Counted from the stretch's first letter, positions 1 to 7,773 are shown. The stretch is DNA of 64,000 nucleotides from Miltoncostaea sp963823515 (GCA_963823515.1 CAWGMB010000006.1:372001-436000); one strand, 5' to 3'. Translations and numbers: made by a program. Notes: generated by a model not told the origin, from the letters alone.

Positions 1-277
1 AGCGACCCGCAAGGGCGGCGGCCACGCGCTTCGAGGCGATGCCGGCGTTGCAGATCAGCCTCACCCGTGCGCCGGAGGGGATGCCCGCCAGGACGCCGCC
101 GGCGTCCTCCGCCAGCTCGGCCTCGGGCAGGTTGCGCAGGTCGCCCACGCCGACGTTCCACTCGGCGAAGGCCGCGCGCTCACGCGTGTCGAGCACCACG
201 ACGTCGGCGCCTGCCCGCAGCTCGGCCTCGAGCTCGGCGGCGCCGATCTCGCGAATCGCCGTGGCAGTCTGACTCAT
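1..277 (-). CDS. rhodanese-like domain protein (3' end outside window)
   Basis: The reverse strand from the ATG at 277 encodes a protein that starts MSQTATAIREIGAAELEAEL and runs off the left edge after 92 residues. It reads VVVLDTRERAAFAEWNVG, the typical first half of a rhodanese domain, and then ICNAGIASKRVA, where the cysteine sits in the usual active-site loop. Rhodanese domains carry sulfur as a cysteine persulfide. The rest of the protein is not visible, so it may be a single domain or the front of a fusion such as rhodanese-metallohydrolase. It is divergent from the flavoprotein gene at 542, with about 260 bp between them. Confidence 0.8.
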   Translation of the reverse strand, partial: MSQTATAIREIGAAELEAELRAGADVVVLDTRERAAFAEWNVGVGDLRNLPEAELAEDAGGVLAGIPSGARVRLICNAGIASKRVAAALAGR

Positions 278-541
278 CGGACGGCTCCTCCCCCTTGTCT
301 GGGACGTGGGCGCGGGATGGTGCAGGGGGTGATGCTAGACCGTCCGACGGCGGAGGTCACCACCGCGGCACGGATGATCCGAGCCTCTCCGGCGAGAATG
401 CCCCGGCGGCGCGTGAGCGAGGGCAGTAGCGTTGCCCCGTGACGAGGAGCACAAAGCGGCAGCGCAGGTCGTGACCGCGCCGATCGGCGCATCGAGCGTC
501 CCCGGCGCGGTCCGCTCGGCGCGACGGCGGAGGAGGCGCGG

Positions 542-2218
542 ATGGTGACCGTGGAGGAGATGGGGCGGTTCGACGTGTTCGCCGCTCTCGATCCGGCCGA
601 CTGCGAGCGGTTGTGCCGCGTCGCGGCCGACATCTCGGTCGGCCCCGGCGAGTTCGTCGTGCACGAGGACGACGAGCGAGCGCTTTTCGGCGTGCTCGAG
701 GGTCGCATGGAGGTCGTCAGCGTCGTCGACGGCGTGGAGCGTGTGATCGGCGAGCGGCGGCCCGGCGACGTCTTCGGGGAGATGTCGATCGCTCTCGGGA
801 TGCGCCACCCCGCCGGATTGCGCGCAGCGGAGGCGTCGCGCGTCCTGCGGATCGAGCCGCGCGATTACCACGCGGTCGCCGCCGTCGCGCCGGAGGTCGG
901 CAAGCGAGTGGGCCTGCTGGCGAGCAACCGGATCAGCGGGCCCAGGGGCTGGCAGGCCCTCGTGTCCGCACCCGCCCCCTCCCGCGCGATCGTGATCGGC
1001 CATCGGTGGGATCCCGCCTGCGCGGAGCTGAGGCGCTTCCTCGACCGCAACCAGGTCCGGTTCAGATGGCTCCAGCCGGACGTGCCCGCCGACGCACAGC
1101 AGTGGTCGGGCGCGCTGCCGGCCGAGGGCGACTACCCCGCCATCCGCGTCGAGAGCGGCAAGACCGTCGTGCGACCGCAACTGCGCCGGGTGGCCGAGCT
1201 CCTCGACATCGCGACCGAGCCGGCGGCCGCGGAGTACGACACGGTGATCGTCGGCGCGGGGCCCGCCGGCCTCGCGGCCGCCGTGTACGGCGCATCCGAG
1301 GGACTCCGGACGATCGTGGTGGAGCGCGAGGCTCCGGGCGGCCAGGCGGGCACGTCCTCCCGGATCGAGAACTACCTCGGCTTCCCCTCGGGCGTGTCGG
1401 GCGACGAGCTGTCGAGCCGGGCGCTCCAGCAGGCGCGCAGGCTGGGCGCCGAGATCCTCGTCACGCGGTCGATCACGCGGATCGACACAGCCACGCATCA
1501 GGCCTTCCTCGATGGCGGCGACGTACTGCGGACGCGGACGATCATCCTCGCCTGCGGGGTCTCGTGGCGGCATCTCGGGATCGAGGGGTTCGACCGCCTG
1601 GTGGGCAGGGGGATCTTCTACGGCGCCGCGCGCAGCGAGGCGCCGAACGTCCACGGCCTGGACGTCCAGATCATCGGTGCGGGCAACTCGGCGGGCCAGG
1701 CGGCGATGTTCTTCTCGACCCACGCGCGCAGCGTGACCATCCTCTATCGCGGAGAGACGCTGGAGAAGAGCATGTCGCGCTACCTCGTCGACCAGCTCGC
1801 CACGCGGGCGAACATCCGCGTGCTCTTCCGGACGGAGGTGACGGCGGCTCACGGTGACGCCTCGCTCGAGGCGATCGACGTCCACGATGCCGCGACCGGC
1901 ACGACGACCCGGCTCGAGTCGGGTGGGCTGTTCATCTTCATCGGTGCGGACGCCGAGACGGCGTGGCTCCCGCCCGAGGTCGCACTCGACGGCAGGGGCT
2001 ACGTGCTCACGGGCTCCGACGTGCGCGCCGCAGGACGGTGGCAGCTCGACCGGGACCCGTATCTCCTCGAGACGAGCGTCCCGGGGATCTTCGCCTGCGG
2101 GGACGTCCGGTTCAGCCCCGTGAAGCGCGTCGCGGCGGCGGTCGGCGAGGGCAGCATGGCCATCGCCTTCGTGCACCAGTACCTGAGAGACGCCGAAGAC
2201 CGCTCCGGGCCCGCCTGA
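542..2218 (+). CDS. cyclic nucleotide-binding / thioredoxin reductase-like FAD oxidoreductase fusion
   Basis: This 558-residue protein has three parts. Residues about 8-120 look like a cyclic nucleotide-binding domain (PGDVFGEMSIAL). Residues about 145-215 look like a glutaredoxin/thioredoxin fold, but the redox motif is reduced to DPAC with one cysteine at about 160. Residues about 232-550 are a thioredoxin-reductase fold with an FAD site VGAGPAGLAAA (237 onward), an NADPH site IIGAGNSAGQAA (377 onward) and a C-terminal FACGDVR. The CxxC that thioredoxin reductases use is replaced by FYGAARSEA. It probably oxidises NAD(P)H under control of a bound ligand, but not by dithiol exchange. Actinobacterial homologues lacking the CxxC are known; the partner is unknown. 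Confidence 0.85.
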   Translation: MVTVEEMGRFDVFAALDPADCERLCRVAADISVGPGEFVVHEDDERALFGVLEGRMEVVSVVDGVERVIGERRPGDVFGEMSIALGMRHPAGLRAAEASRVLRIEPRDYHAVAAVAPEVGKRVGLLASNRISGPRGWQALVSAPAPSRAIVIGHRWDPACAELRRFLDRNQVRFRWLQPDVPADAQQWSGALPAEGDYPAIRVESGKTVVRPQLRRVAELLDIATEPAAAEYDTVIVGAGPAGLAAAVYGASEGLRTIVVEREAPGGQAGTSSRIENYLGFPSGVSGDELSSRALQQARRLGAEILVTRSITRIDTATHQAFLDGGDVLRTRTIILACGVSWRHLGIEGFDRLVGRGIFYGAARSEAPNVHGLDVQIIGAGNSAGQAAMFFSTHARSVTILYRGETLEKSMSRYLVDQLATRANIRVLFRTEVTAAHGDASLEAIDVHDAATGTTTRLESGGLFIFIGADAETAWLPPEVALDGRGYVLTGSDVRAAGRWQLDRDPYLLETSVPGIFACGDVRFSPVKRVAAAVGEGSMAIAFVHQYLRDAEDRSGPA

Positions 2219-2280
2219 GCCGCGCCGGACGGCGAGCGCGCAGGGCCGCGCGGGAGAGCGGGATCCGCCGCGCGGTCGGG

Positions 2281-2492
2281 TCAGCGCGACACGGCCGGCG
2301 ACATCCGCCCCGGCAGCCTCGGCGTCGAGCGCGCATGACCCAGTGCGGCCGCGGAGAAATCAACCGCCGTTACCCGCCATCCGTGCGCGGCGAGCCAGAG
2401 CGTGTCGGACCCATGACCGCAGCCTGCATCGAGCGCGCGTCCTGGCTTCAGGCCCGAGACTTCACGGGTGGGATGAGCGTTCGGGGGACGAT
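2281..2492 (-). pseudogene. class I SAM methyltransferase fragment
   Basis: The reverse strand reads in one frame GRALDAGCGHGSDTLWLAAH, then GWRVTAVDFSAAALGHAR, which is motif I and the acidic post-I strand of a class I SAM-dependent methyltransferase. The frame becomes unlike the family after ARST and stops at 2281. There is no start codon or N-terminus: the recognisable part begins near 2492, immediately beside the IS3 transposase remnant. About 60-70 residues of a roughly 200-residue family remain. I read it as a gene destroyed by an insertion followed by deletion. Confidence 0.7.
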
Positions 2493-2512
2493 GCGCGACC
2501 CCGCTCGGGTGC

Positions 2513-2605
2513 CTCTACAACACCCGCCGACGCCCCTCGCGCCTCGGCTACCTCAGCCCCGCCGACTGCGAAGAGCAGCACCAGCAGGAGGCCATTCCGG
2601 CATAG
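2513..2605 (+). mobile_element. IS3-family transposase C-terminal remnant
   Basis: One frame reads LYNTRRRPSRLGYLSPADCE and then EQHQQEAIPA and a stop at 2603-2605. The string NxRRRxSxLGYLSPxxxE is the standard end of IS3-family (IS150 group) OrfB integrase-type transposases, after the DDE domain. All of the catalytic domain upstream is missing, so the element is dead. The following 60 bp contain two GGGTCAAC motifs (2626 and 2651) that could be the decayed right end, but I could not pair them with a left inverted repeat. Confidence 0.7.
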
Positions 2606-2677
2606 CGACCAGGAGTCGTCGGAGACGGGTCAACTCCACCCAGAAGAGCGGGTCAACGCAGACGGGGCAGACCGAAC

Positions 2678-3130
2678 CTACTTGGAGGCCTTCTGGTCGG
2701 CGAGGTACTTGGCCTTGGCCTGCTCGTTGAAGAAGGCGACGGCCTGCCTGCCTGTGCGGTTGGTGAAACTGATGGCGCACAGGTCCAGTGCGGCAGCCGA
2801 CTCTGGCAACGTGACGATTATCGAGGAGGCTCCGAGATCCCAGGTGGCCTCGGCTCGCTCGCGGTCAGAGAAGCCGTCGGCGGCGAGGTTGGCGCAGATG
2901 ACCTCAACAGGCTCCTCACGGGTGCTCGGAGAGCCCTGAGCGGGGTCGATGGAAACGGTGACCGTGTTCCCGACGACCTCGAAAGTGAACGGGGCGTCGA
3001 TGGCCTTGGCGGTCTTGACCGTCGTCTGGGCTGCGCCAGCGTCGGTGCTCGCGACCGTGTCGGTGTTCGTGCCGCAGCCCGAGAGCAGGACCGTTGCGAG
3101 GGCGGCGAGCAACGCGAAAAGCCTGGACAT
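2678..3130 (-). CDS. putative lipoprotein of unknown function
   Basis: The 150-residue product starts MSRLFALLAALATVLLSGC, a short signal peptide with a lipobox (LLSGC), so it is predicted to be lipid-anchored outside the membrane. The ATG at 3130 is chosen because GGAGG lies 6-7 nt upstream; an earlier in-frame start at 3142 has no such site. The mature part has two further cysteines (VEVICANLA and LDLCAISF), which could form a disulfide, and ends with a charged stretch. I do not recognise the family. It borders the decayed IS3/methyltransferase region. Confidence 0.75.
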   Translation of the reverse strand: MSRLFALLAALATVLLSGCGTNTDTVASTDAGAAQTTVKTAKAIDAPFTFEVVGNTVTVSIDPAQGSPSTREEPVEVICANLAADGFSDRERAEATWDLGASSIIVTLPESAAALDLCAISFTNRTGRQAVAFFNEQAKAKYLADQKASK

Positions 3131-3379
3131 GAGAGCCTCCACCGCAAGGTTATTGACGTTCCGCGACGGCCTGACGTCAGTCTAGAGGCCGCCGTCGAGG
3201 GCACCGGACAACCGCAAGCGGCCCCCTGGCCGACCTCCGGCGCCCCGGGGACGCCTTTCGACGGCGGATTCCCACGGTCGCCCGGGAGTCGTTGCCTGGG
3301 AGTCCCTTGGCGCCTCCCTTGAGATCTCCTCCGAGGGATACGCTCCACCGCCCCTCAGCTCCGCAGGGGAGGCCGCCCC

Positions 3380-3825
3380 ATGAAGCATCTCCTGATCGTG
3401 CCGGCCCTGTTCATCGCGATCTCGGTGGTCGCCGGCGCCCCCCGAGAGGCGAGTGCAGCCGCGCCGGTCGGTCTCGGACGGCACGTACCTCAAGGACGTC
3501 CGGGTCGCCGCCGGCGATCTGCAGCGCTGGGGCGGAGTCCTCGGGCCGTGCGAAGGACGTCTCTCAGCTCGAGCGCCAGCGCAAGGTGTTGCGCACCGCG
3601 CTGCGCAACTTCGACCGGCGCACCTACGCCATGTCGCGCTATCGGCTCGACACCGGCGGCCTGAATCGCCAGCGCTCCCGCCTCGCGGCGACGGGCTCCC
3701 GGCTCAGCGTCGGCCTGAGTGACTTCACCGAGTACGTCCTTCTCGACAACCTGGCCCAGGTACAGCGCCTGGTCGGTGTCCTCGGGCGTCGGATCGCCGC
3801 CTTCCAGCGGGCTGCGACCGGATAA
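3380..3825 (+). pseudogene. frameshifted secreted protein (lipoprotein-family relative)
   Basis: An ATG at 3380 with GGGGAGG upstream starts a clear signal peptide (MKHLLIVPALFIAISVVAG). The reading then moves to a second frame (SDGTYLKDVRVAAGDLQRWG, from about 3470) and to a third (AKDVSQLERQRKVLRTALRN, from about 3545) that runs to a stop at 3825. The three pieces join into one plausible 145-residue secreted alpha-helical protein, so two frameshifts, or two sequencing errors, break it. The last piece holds YRLDTGGLNRQRSRLA, which closely matches the lipoprotein gene at 37386-37835 of this window, so it appears to be a broken paralogue. Confidence 0.65.
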
Positions 3826-4059
3826 GGGGCGTCCCGGGTGGGGCACCCACTCTCGACGACCCGCCCCTCTCGCGGGGTACCCACCACCTACACCCCCGGA
3901 GGCCGCCCTTGATGCCCTTCGGGGCATGGCTCCTCACGGCTGCCGGGTCGCCGAATCGCCAGTTCCGCGGAGCGATAGACCGCGTGTTTCGGATGCCGGG
4001 ATCCGCCTTGACACCCAGGCCCGGCGATGACCTAGTCGGACGGCACCCGAACGGAACGG
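3826..4059. other. intergenic stretch without a supported gene
   Basis: This 230-bp gap follows the broken secreted-protein gene. It holds a small hairpin (ATGCCC-TTC-GGGGCAT near 3912-3927) and GC-rich repeats around 3837-3890, but no frame with both a ribosome site and protein-like composition on either strand. Confidence 0.4.
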
Positions 4060-4104
4060 CCCACCTGCCGCTCCCGCTTCTGGAGCGCGGCGGCAGCAGG
4101 TGGG
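4060..4104 (+). promoter_or_regulatory. two-step leader hairpin upstream of the 74-residue protein
   Basis: CCCACCTGC (4060-4068) pairs perfectly with GCAGGTGGG (4096-4104), and GCTCC (4070-4074) pairs with GGAGC (4082-4086) inside it. The structure ends about 15 nt before the ribosome-binding site of the gene at 4132. It could be a leader structure or the terminator of an upstream transcript; the absence of a U-run argues for the former. Confidence 0.45.
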
Positions 4105-4131
4105 ATCTCCAATCACGAAAGGGGGATCTCG

Positions 4132-4356
4132 ATGTCGTACCCGATGCACGAGGACCGTCCGGTCGGTGACGGAGGCGGCCTGGCGGTGTACCAGCGGCCG
4201 GACGGGAGCCGTTACGCCCTCGACCGCGAGGGTTGCGGGCATGAGCTGTGCTGGGGCGAAGGCGCCATCGGCCCGGCCCGCTTCGACTCCCGCGCCCTCT
4301 CCGACGGCCACTGGCCCGGTTCGCGCTCTGTGGTCTCGGTGGCGGTGCGGGCCTGA
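4132..4356 (+). CDS. small protein of unknown function, 74 residues
   Basis: The ATG at 4132 follows a strong ribosome-binding site (AAAGGGGG, 6-7 nt spacing), and a stable terminator follows the stop, so this is very likely a real single-gene transcript. The product is soluble, acidic and rich in glycine, with two cysteines in DREGCGHELCWGEG that could bind a metal or form a disulfide. I recognise no family. It is not similar to its neighbours, which are mostly decayed genes. Confidence 0.6.
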   Translation: MSYPMHEDRPVGDGGGLAVYQRPDGSRYALDREGCGHELCWGEGAIGPARFDSRALSDGHWPGSRSVVSVAVRA

Positions 4357-4364
4357 CCTCAGGC

Positions 4365-4403
4365 ACCCGCGAGAGCCCCGCGCCCTGCGGGGCTCTCGCG
4401 GGT
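4365..4403 (+). terminator. intrinsic terminator-like hairpin
   Basis: ACCCGCGAGAGCCCCGC and GCGGGGCTCTCGCGGGT form a perfect 17-bp stem with a 5-nt loop directly after the stop codon of the 74-residue gene. There is no T-tract, as is common in high-GC actinobacteria. Confidence 0.75.
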
Positions 4404-4521
4404 CGGTCCCGGCTGTGGGCGGTGCGATCGCGTCGAGGACACGTTTCGTGGTCTCACCGGGGCGGGCCTCTGAACCCCTCCCTGCCCTTCAGGCTGTGGC
4501 TGGCCATCGCGAGACCCTTTC

Positions 4522-4544
4522 GAGCCCGCTTACCAGCCGGGCTC
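4522..4544 (-). terminator. hairpin downstream of tRNA-Met
   Basis: GAGCCCG and CGGGCTC flank a 9-nt loop about 40 nt beyond the 3' end of the reverse-strand tRNA, followed on that strand by GAAAGGG. It is a plausible but short terminator. Confidence 0.4.
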
Positions 4545-4585
4545 TGCGAGCCCTCCGTCTGGCCCCGGACCCCGTCGTGAGAAGA

Positions 4586-4659
4586 TGGGCGCGGCAGGAC
4601 TCGAACCTGCGACCCAGGGATTATGAGTCCCCTGCTCTAACCAGCTGAGCTACGCGCCC
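4586..4659 (-). tRNA. tRNA-Met(CAT) (elongator) or tRNA-Ile2(CAT)
   Basis: The 74-nt cloverleaf has an acceptor stem GGGCGCG/CGCGCCC with discriminator A, D-arm GCTCAGCTGGTTAGAGC, anticodon loop CTCATAA (anticodon CAT at 4623-4625) and T-arm GGTTCGAGTCC. CCA is not encoded. The acceptor starts with paired GGG, so it is not the initiator tRNA, which has a mismatched first pair. An elongator tRNA-Met and an isoleucine tRNA with a lysidine-modified CAT cannot be separated by eye. Confidence 0.93.
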
Positions 4660-4697
4660 GGTGTGTGTCGGCCCGGACAATGCCACGCCGGATCGGT

Positions 4698-5074
4698 TCA
4701 GGCGGGCTCGTGGCGGGCGGCGGCCGCTCCGAAGCCGGGGCGCGGCGCGCGCTCCTGCGGCGTCTCGAGCTCCTCGAGGAGGGTGATCTGGAGACCGGCC
4801 GGAGCGTCGAGGCCCGAGTTCAGGGAGCGCCACGGGGTCTCGACCGGGGCGGCCACGAGCTCGGCCCCGGCCTCGACGAGCGTCGTCGTCACGCTGTCGC
4901 CGTCACCCTCGAAGGCCGCCTGCTCCGGCAGGCAGAGGGCGCATCGCGGTAGAAGGCCACGGCCTCGTCGAAGTGCTCGGCCTCCACCACGAGCCGCAGC
5001 TTGATCGCCGATGGCGTCGCACGCTCGTCGGGAATGTGGCAACGGTAGCCCTCCGGGCGCGCCCGGCGCCCCAC
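4698..5074 (-). pseudogene. damaged VOC (glyoxalase-fold) protein
   Basis: The N-terminal part reads AIKLRLVVEAEHFDEAVAFY then RD in one frame, and the C-terminal part AGAELVAAPVETPWRSLNSG then LDAPAGLQITLLEELE in another; the switch lies near 4940. Both are hallmark ends of a glyoxalase/bleomycin-resistance (VOC) domain. Besides the frameshift, about 40-50 residues of the central beta-strands are missing, since only a short linker (EQAAFEGDGDSVTTTLVE) joins the halves. It is therefore a pseudogene and not only a sequencing error. Confidence 0.6.
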
Positions 5075-5089
5075 GGCCCCGGCGGGATC

Positions 5090-5620
5090 TCAGCCGGCCT
5101 CCTGGACCGCCGCCAGCTCGACGTCGTCCAGACGGAGCGCCCCACTGGAGCCGGCCCAGGCGATGTCGGCGGCGTCGCGGCCGCAGGCGATGCGCACCAG
5201 CGTCTCGACCGGGGCCAGGCCGGTCACGTCGACGATCCGCCACGCGGTGCCATCGTGGGCCTCGAGGAGCGCGTGGAAGTCCGGCGGCTCGAGCCAGGGG
5301 GCGTACGCCGCGAGCATCCGCGCCGAGACCTCCAGCGCGCGCAGGAAGCTGATCGCGAGGTGGGCCATGTCGCGGCACACGCCCTCTCGCGCCAGCAGGG
5401 TCTGGTCGGCGGTCGTGAGCTGATCGCTCGCACCGGGCCGGTAGGCGATGCGCTCGCGGACCCAGTCGGCCACCGCGAGGATCAGCGCGCGCGTCCGGGG
5501 CAGGTCGCCGAAGATCGCCTCGGCGGTCGGTCCGAGGGCGTCCGAGGGGCAGTAGCGGCCGGGCAGGGTCCCGCCGAGCAGCGCGAAGTCGAGCTCCGCG
5601 GGACCCGGGAGCGGCCGGTC
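5090..5620 (-). pseudogene. transglutaminase-like protein lacking its N-terminus
   Basis: The frame carries the full transglutaminase-like catalytic core: Cys in REGVCRDMAHLAISF, His in PPDFHALLEAH and Asp in WRIVDVTGLAP, then the typical GRDAADIAWA tail. Family-like sequence extends upstream to about 5620 (GRYCPSDALGPTAEAIFGDL), but no ATG, GTG or TTG occurs in this frame back to the stop codon of the next gene at 5723, and the family's roughly 80-residue N-terminal domain is absent. A GTG at 5473 could still start a 127-residue catalytic fragment. Such proteins are presumed cysteine proteases or amidases. Confidence 0.6.
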
Positions 5621-5722
5621 GTCGCGCGGGCAGGTCCTCTGCCTCCGTGCGACGAGATGTCCCCTGGTCCAGTCTCCCAGACGCCCGGGCCGCAGGACGG
5701 CGCTCGGGCGCCACGCGCGCGC

Positions 5723-6667
5723 TCAGGCGGTGGGCTGCGGATCCCCGAGGGCGGTGACGGCGGAGTGGCGCTCATCGGAGCGCTCGCGCTCGTCGGCGCC
5801 GGCCGGCTCGGGCGCCGCGAGGGCGACCTCGAGCGCGGCGCAGGCGACCTCCAGCTCCGGCGGGTCCGGCGGCGCGGTGGTCAGCTTCTGCGCCCACATC
5901 CCCGGCCAGGAGAGGAAGCGCAGCTTTCCGTCGGCGTGGCGCGAGGCCTGGCGCTGCAGCTCGAAGGCGATGGCCGTCACGATCGGGGCCCCCAGAAGCC
6001 GGGTGGCGATCAGCGCGAGGTAGGTGAAGACGCCCGTGATCGCCAGCACGGCGCCGTAGACGACGATCGAGACCAGCGCCGAGACCACGAGGAACGAGGT
6101 GCCGCACCGGGGGTGGAAGCGACTGAAGCCTGCGGATGCCGAGGCCGTGATGGGAGCCCCGGCCTCATAGGCCGCGATCGCCTTGTGCTCGGCTCCGTGG
6201 TACTTGAGGATCTTGCGGAACGGCCGGAAGAGGCTGAGCACGAGGAGCATCCCGAGCAGCAGGGCGAGCCGGATCACCGCGTCGGCGACGATGAAGGCGG
6301 CGCCGTCGAGGCCCGCCTCCTTGGCGATCACGATCGGGCCGATCCGGAAGGCCGCGATCTGCAGGCCGGCGCCGATCAGCGCGCCGAAGCCGATGGCGAC
6401 CTTGCCCCAGAAGCCGATGCCCTCCTCCTCCTCGGACCCGGCATCGTCCCCGGGGGTCCGCAGCTCCTCCCAGCGCAGGCGCTCGGAGATCGCCATCGAC
6501 CGCTGGCCGGTGGAGACCGCGCTCCGGATGGCGAACACGCCCCGCATCAGCGGAAGGCGCATCCACCGCGAGGTGGAGGGGACGAGCTCGAAGGACTCGG
6601 TGACGATCGCGCCGTCCTCCTCGCGCCTGACGGCGACGCCGACCCGGTCGCGGGTGCGCATCATCAC
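5723..6667 (-). CDS. DUF1385 (YqhQ-like) membrane protein
   Basis: The 314-residue product has the DUF1385 hallmarks VMMR..DR.GVAVRR, then four hydrophobic segments, the loop YHGAEHKAIAAYEAGAP and HPRCGTSFLV. In firmicutes YqhQ is a polytopic membrane protein of unclear role. The annotated GTG at 6667 cuts into the family's N-terminal GG-x5-GGVMMR motif: the frame upstream still reads GGSALPGGVMMR. The only candidate start further up is ATT at 6730, which has GGAGG 9-10 nt before it. An ATT start is rare but would restore the conserved end. The C-terminal 50 residues (after WAQKL) are a variable charged tail. Confidence 0.8.
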   Translation of the reverse strand: MMMRTRDRVGVAVRREEDGAIVTESFELVPSTSRWMRLPLMRGVFAIRSAVSTGQRSMAISERLRWEELRTPGDDAGSEEEEGIGFWGKVAIGFGALIGAGLQIAAFRIGPIVIAKEAGLDGAAFIVADAVIRLALLLGMLLVLSLFRPFRKILKYHGAEHKAIAAYEAGAPITASASAGFSRFHPRCGTSFLVVSALVSIVVYGAVLAITGVFTYLALIATRLLGAPIVTAIAFELQRQASRHADGKLRFLSWPGMWAQKLTTAPPDPPELEVACAALEVALAAPEPAGADERERSDERHSAVTALGDPQPTA

Positions 6668-6811
6668 GCCGCCGGGGAGGGCGCTGCCACCGACCGTGCC
6701 CGTCGGCTCCTGCTGGGCGCCACCTGAAATGCCAGTCCACCTCCGGTCGGGCCGTGCGCCGATTCATCGGCATCGGACCGGCGAAGTGTAGGGGACGACC
6801 CCGGGAGCGCC

Positions 6812-7129
6812 CTAGGAGCGGCGGCCGCCCATCGGCGCGGCGTCGTCACCCATGGTCACCGACAGCTCGACCAGCTGGGCCTCGCCCATGCCCGCCACCT
6901 TGAGGGCCTCCTTGGCCAGGCGGCTGCCGTCGCGAGCCGCGTCGGCCATGCCCAGGCGGACCTCGATGCGGAAGGTGGCGCTCACCGCCGACCCGCCCGA
7001 ATCGGGGTCAACGTCGGCCACCCCGCCGACGCCGGGCATCGTCACGAGGGCCTCCCTCAGGCGCTCACGCGCGTCGCCCGCGAGGGGGCCGCTCGATGTC
7101 GCGCTGAACCTCACCGAGTAGTCGCTCAT
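6812..7129 (-). CDS. hypothetical protein, 105 residues
   Basis: The ATG at 7129 is preceded by GGGAGA at good distance; the longer frame from 7174 has an arginine-rich, unlikely extension. The product is a soluble alpha/beta protein (MSDYSVRFSATSSGPLAGDA) with alternating strands, perhaps a small ferredoxin-like fold, since it reads like two beta-alpha-beta units. I recognise no named family. It is transcribed in the same direction as the gene at 7158-7661 and separated from it by 28 bp, so they may form one transcript. Confidence 0.55.
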   Translation of the reverse strand: MSDYSVRFSATSSGPLAGDARERLREALVTMPGVGGVADVDPDSGGSAVSATFRIEVRLGMADAARDGSRLAKEALKVAGMGEAQLVELSVTMGDDAAPMGGRRS

Positions 7130-7157
7130 ACGCTCTCCCGTCGCCTGCCCGCGAACC

Positions 7158-7661
7158 CTAGCGCCGCGAGGCATCCTCCCACCCGCGCGCCCCGGCCAGG
7201 TCGGTCACCGCGTCGAGGGCGTCCAGCGCCGCGACGCGGCCCTCCGGAGGCACGTCGCGGCGGGCGGCCCACTGCCACACCGGGCCGTCGGCCCGTCGGC
7301 GGACCAGCCCCACGCGGTGCTCCGGCGTGGGCTCACCCATCGCCAGACACGTCATGGGGATCGCCGGGTGCGGCCCGAGCACCAGCGTGATGCGCCCGCG
7401 CGAGTCGATCATGTAGGGCCCCGCCCCCTCGCTGAGGACCACCGCGAGCGTCACCTCGACGAGGCCGTCGTCCCAGCGGTCCGCCCCCAGGGCCACGAGG
7501 GCGGCGGTCGCTGCCTGCGCCTCCGGGCGGGTGACGCCCGCGAAGCGCTCGGCGCCGTCGGGGAAGGAGAGCGCCCACCGCCGGCTCACATCACCGGACC
7601 CCGCCGGGGCCCGGGGCGCAGCGACGATGCGGATCTCGGTGTCGGGCGGGGGCACGGTCAC
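7158..7661 (-). CDS. hypothetical protein, 167 residues
   Basis: A GTG at 7661 starts a soluble protein with strand-rich composition (ITLVLGPHPAIPMTCLAMGE) and a conserved-looking aromatic stretch PVWQWAARRDVPPEGR. I do not recognise the family. The frame stays open far upstream only because it runs antisense through the pentapeptide repeats, so the long version is not credible. It is divergent from the pentapeptide gene at 7774. Confidence 0.5.
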   Translation of the reverse strand: MTVPPPDTEIRIVAAPRAPAGSGDVSRRWALSFPDGAERFAGVTRPEAQAATAALVALGADRWDDGLVEVTLAVVLSEGAGPYMIDSRGRITLVLGPHPAIPMTCLAMGEPTPEHRVGLVRRRADGPVWQWAARRDVPPEGRVAALDALDAVTDLAGARGWEDASRR

Positions 7662-7773
7662 ATCGCGAGGATAATGGGGGTCTCGGATTCCGCCGCCCGC
7701 GCCGATGAGCAGATGAGTCGCGTGCTCGTCCCCGCCGCGCCGCCGCATCCCGTGACGACCAGGGAAGGTCCCG

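Noticed and set aside
335..2176. A 613-codon reverse-strand frame opposite the flavoprotein gene
   Set aside because: The product is Arg/His/Asp-rich with no motif and no ribosome site. It is a typical shadow frame in high-GC DNA.
2626..2672. GGGTCAAC repeats as the inverted end of the IS3 relic
   Set aside because: They are direct rather than inverted and no matching left end is visible, so I did not annotate an element boundary.
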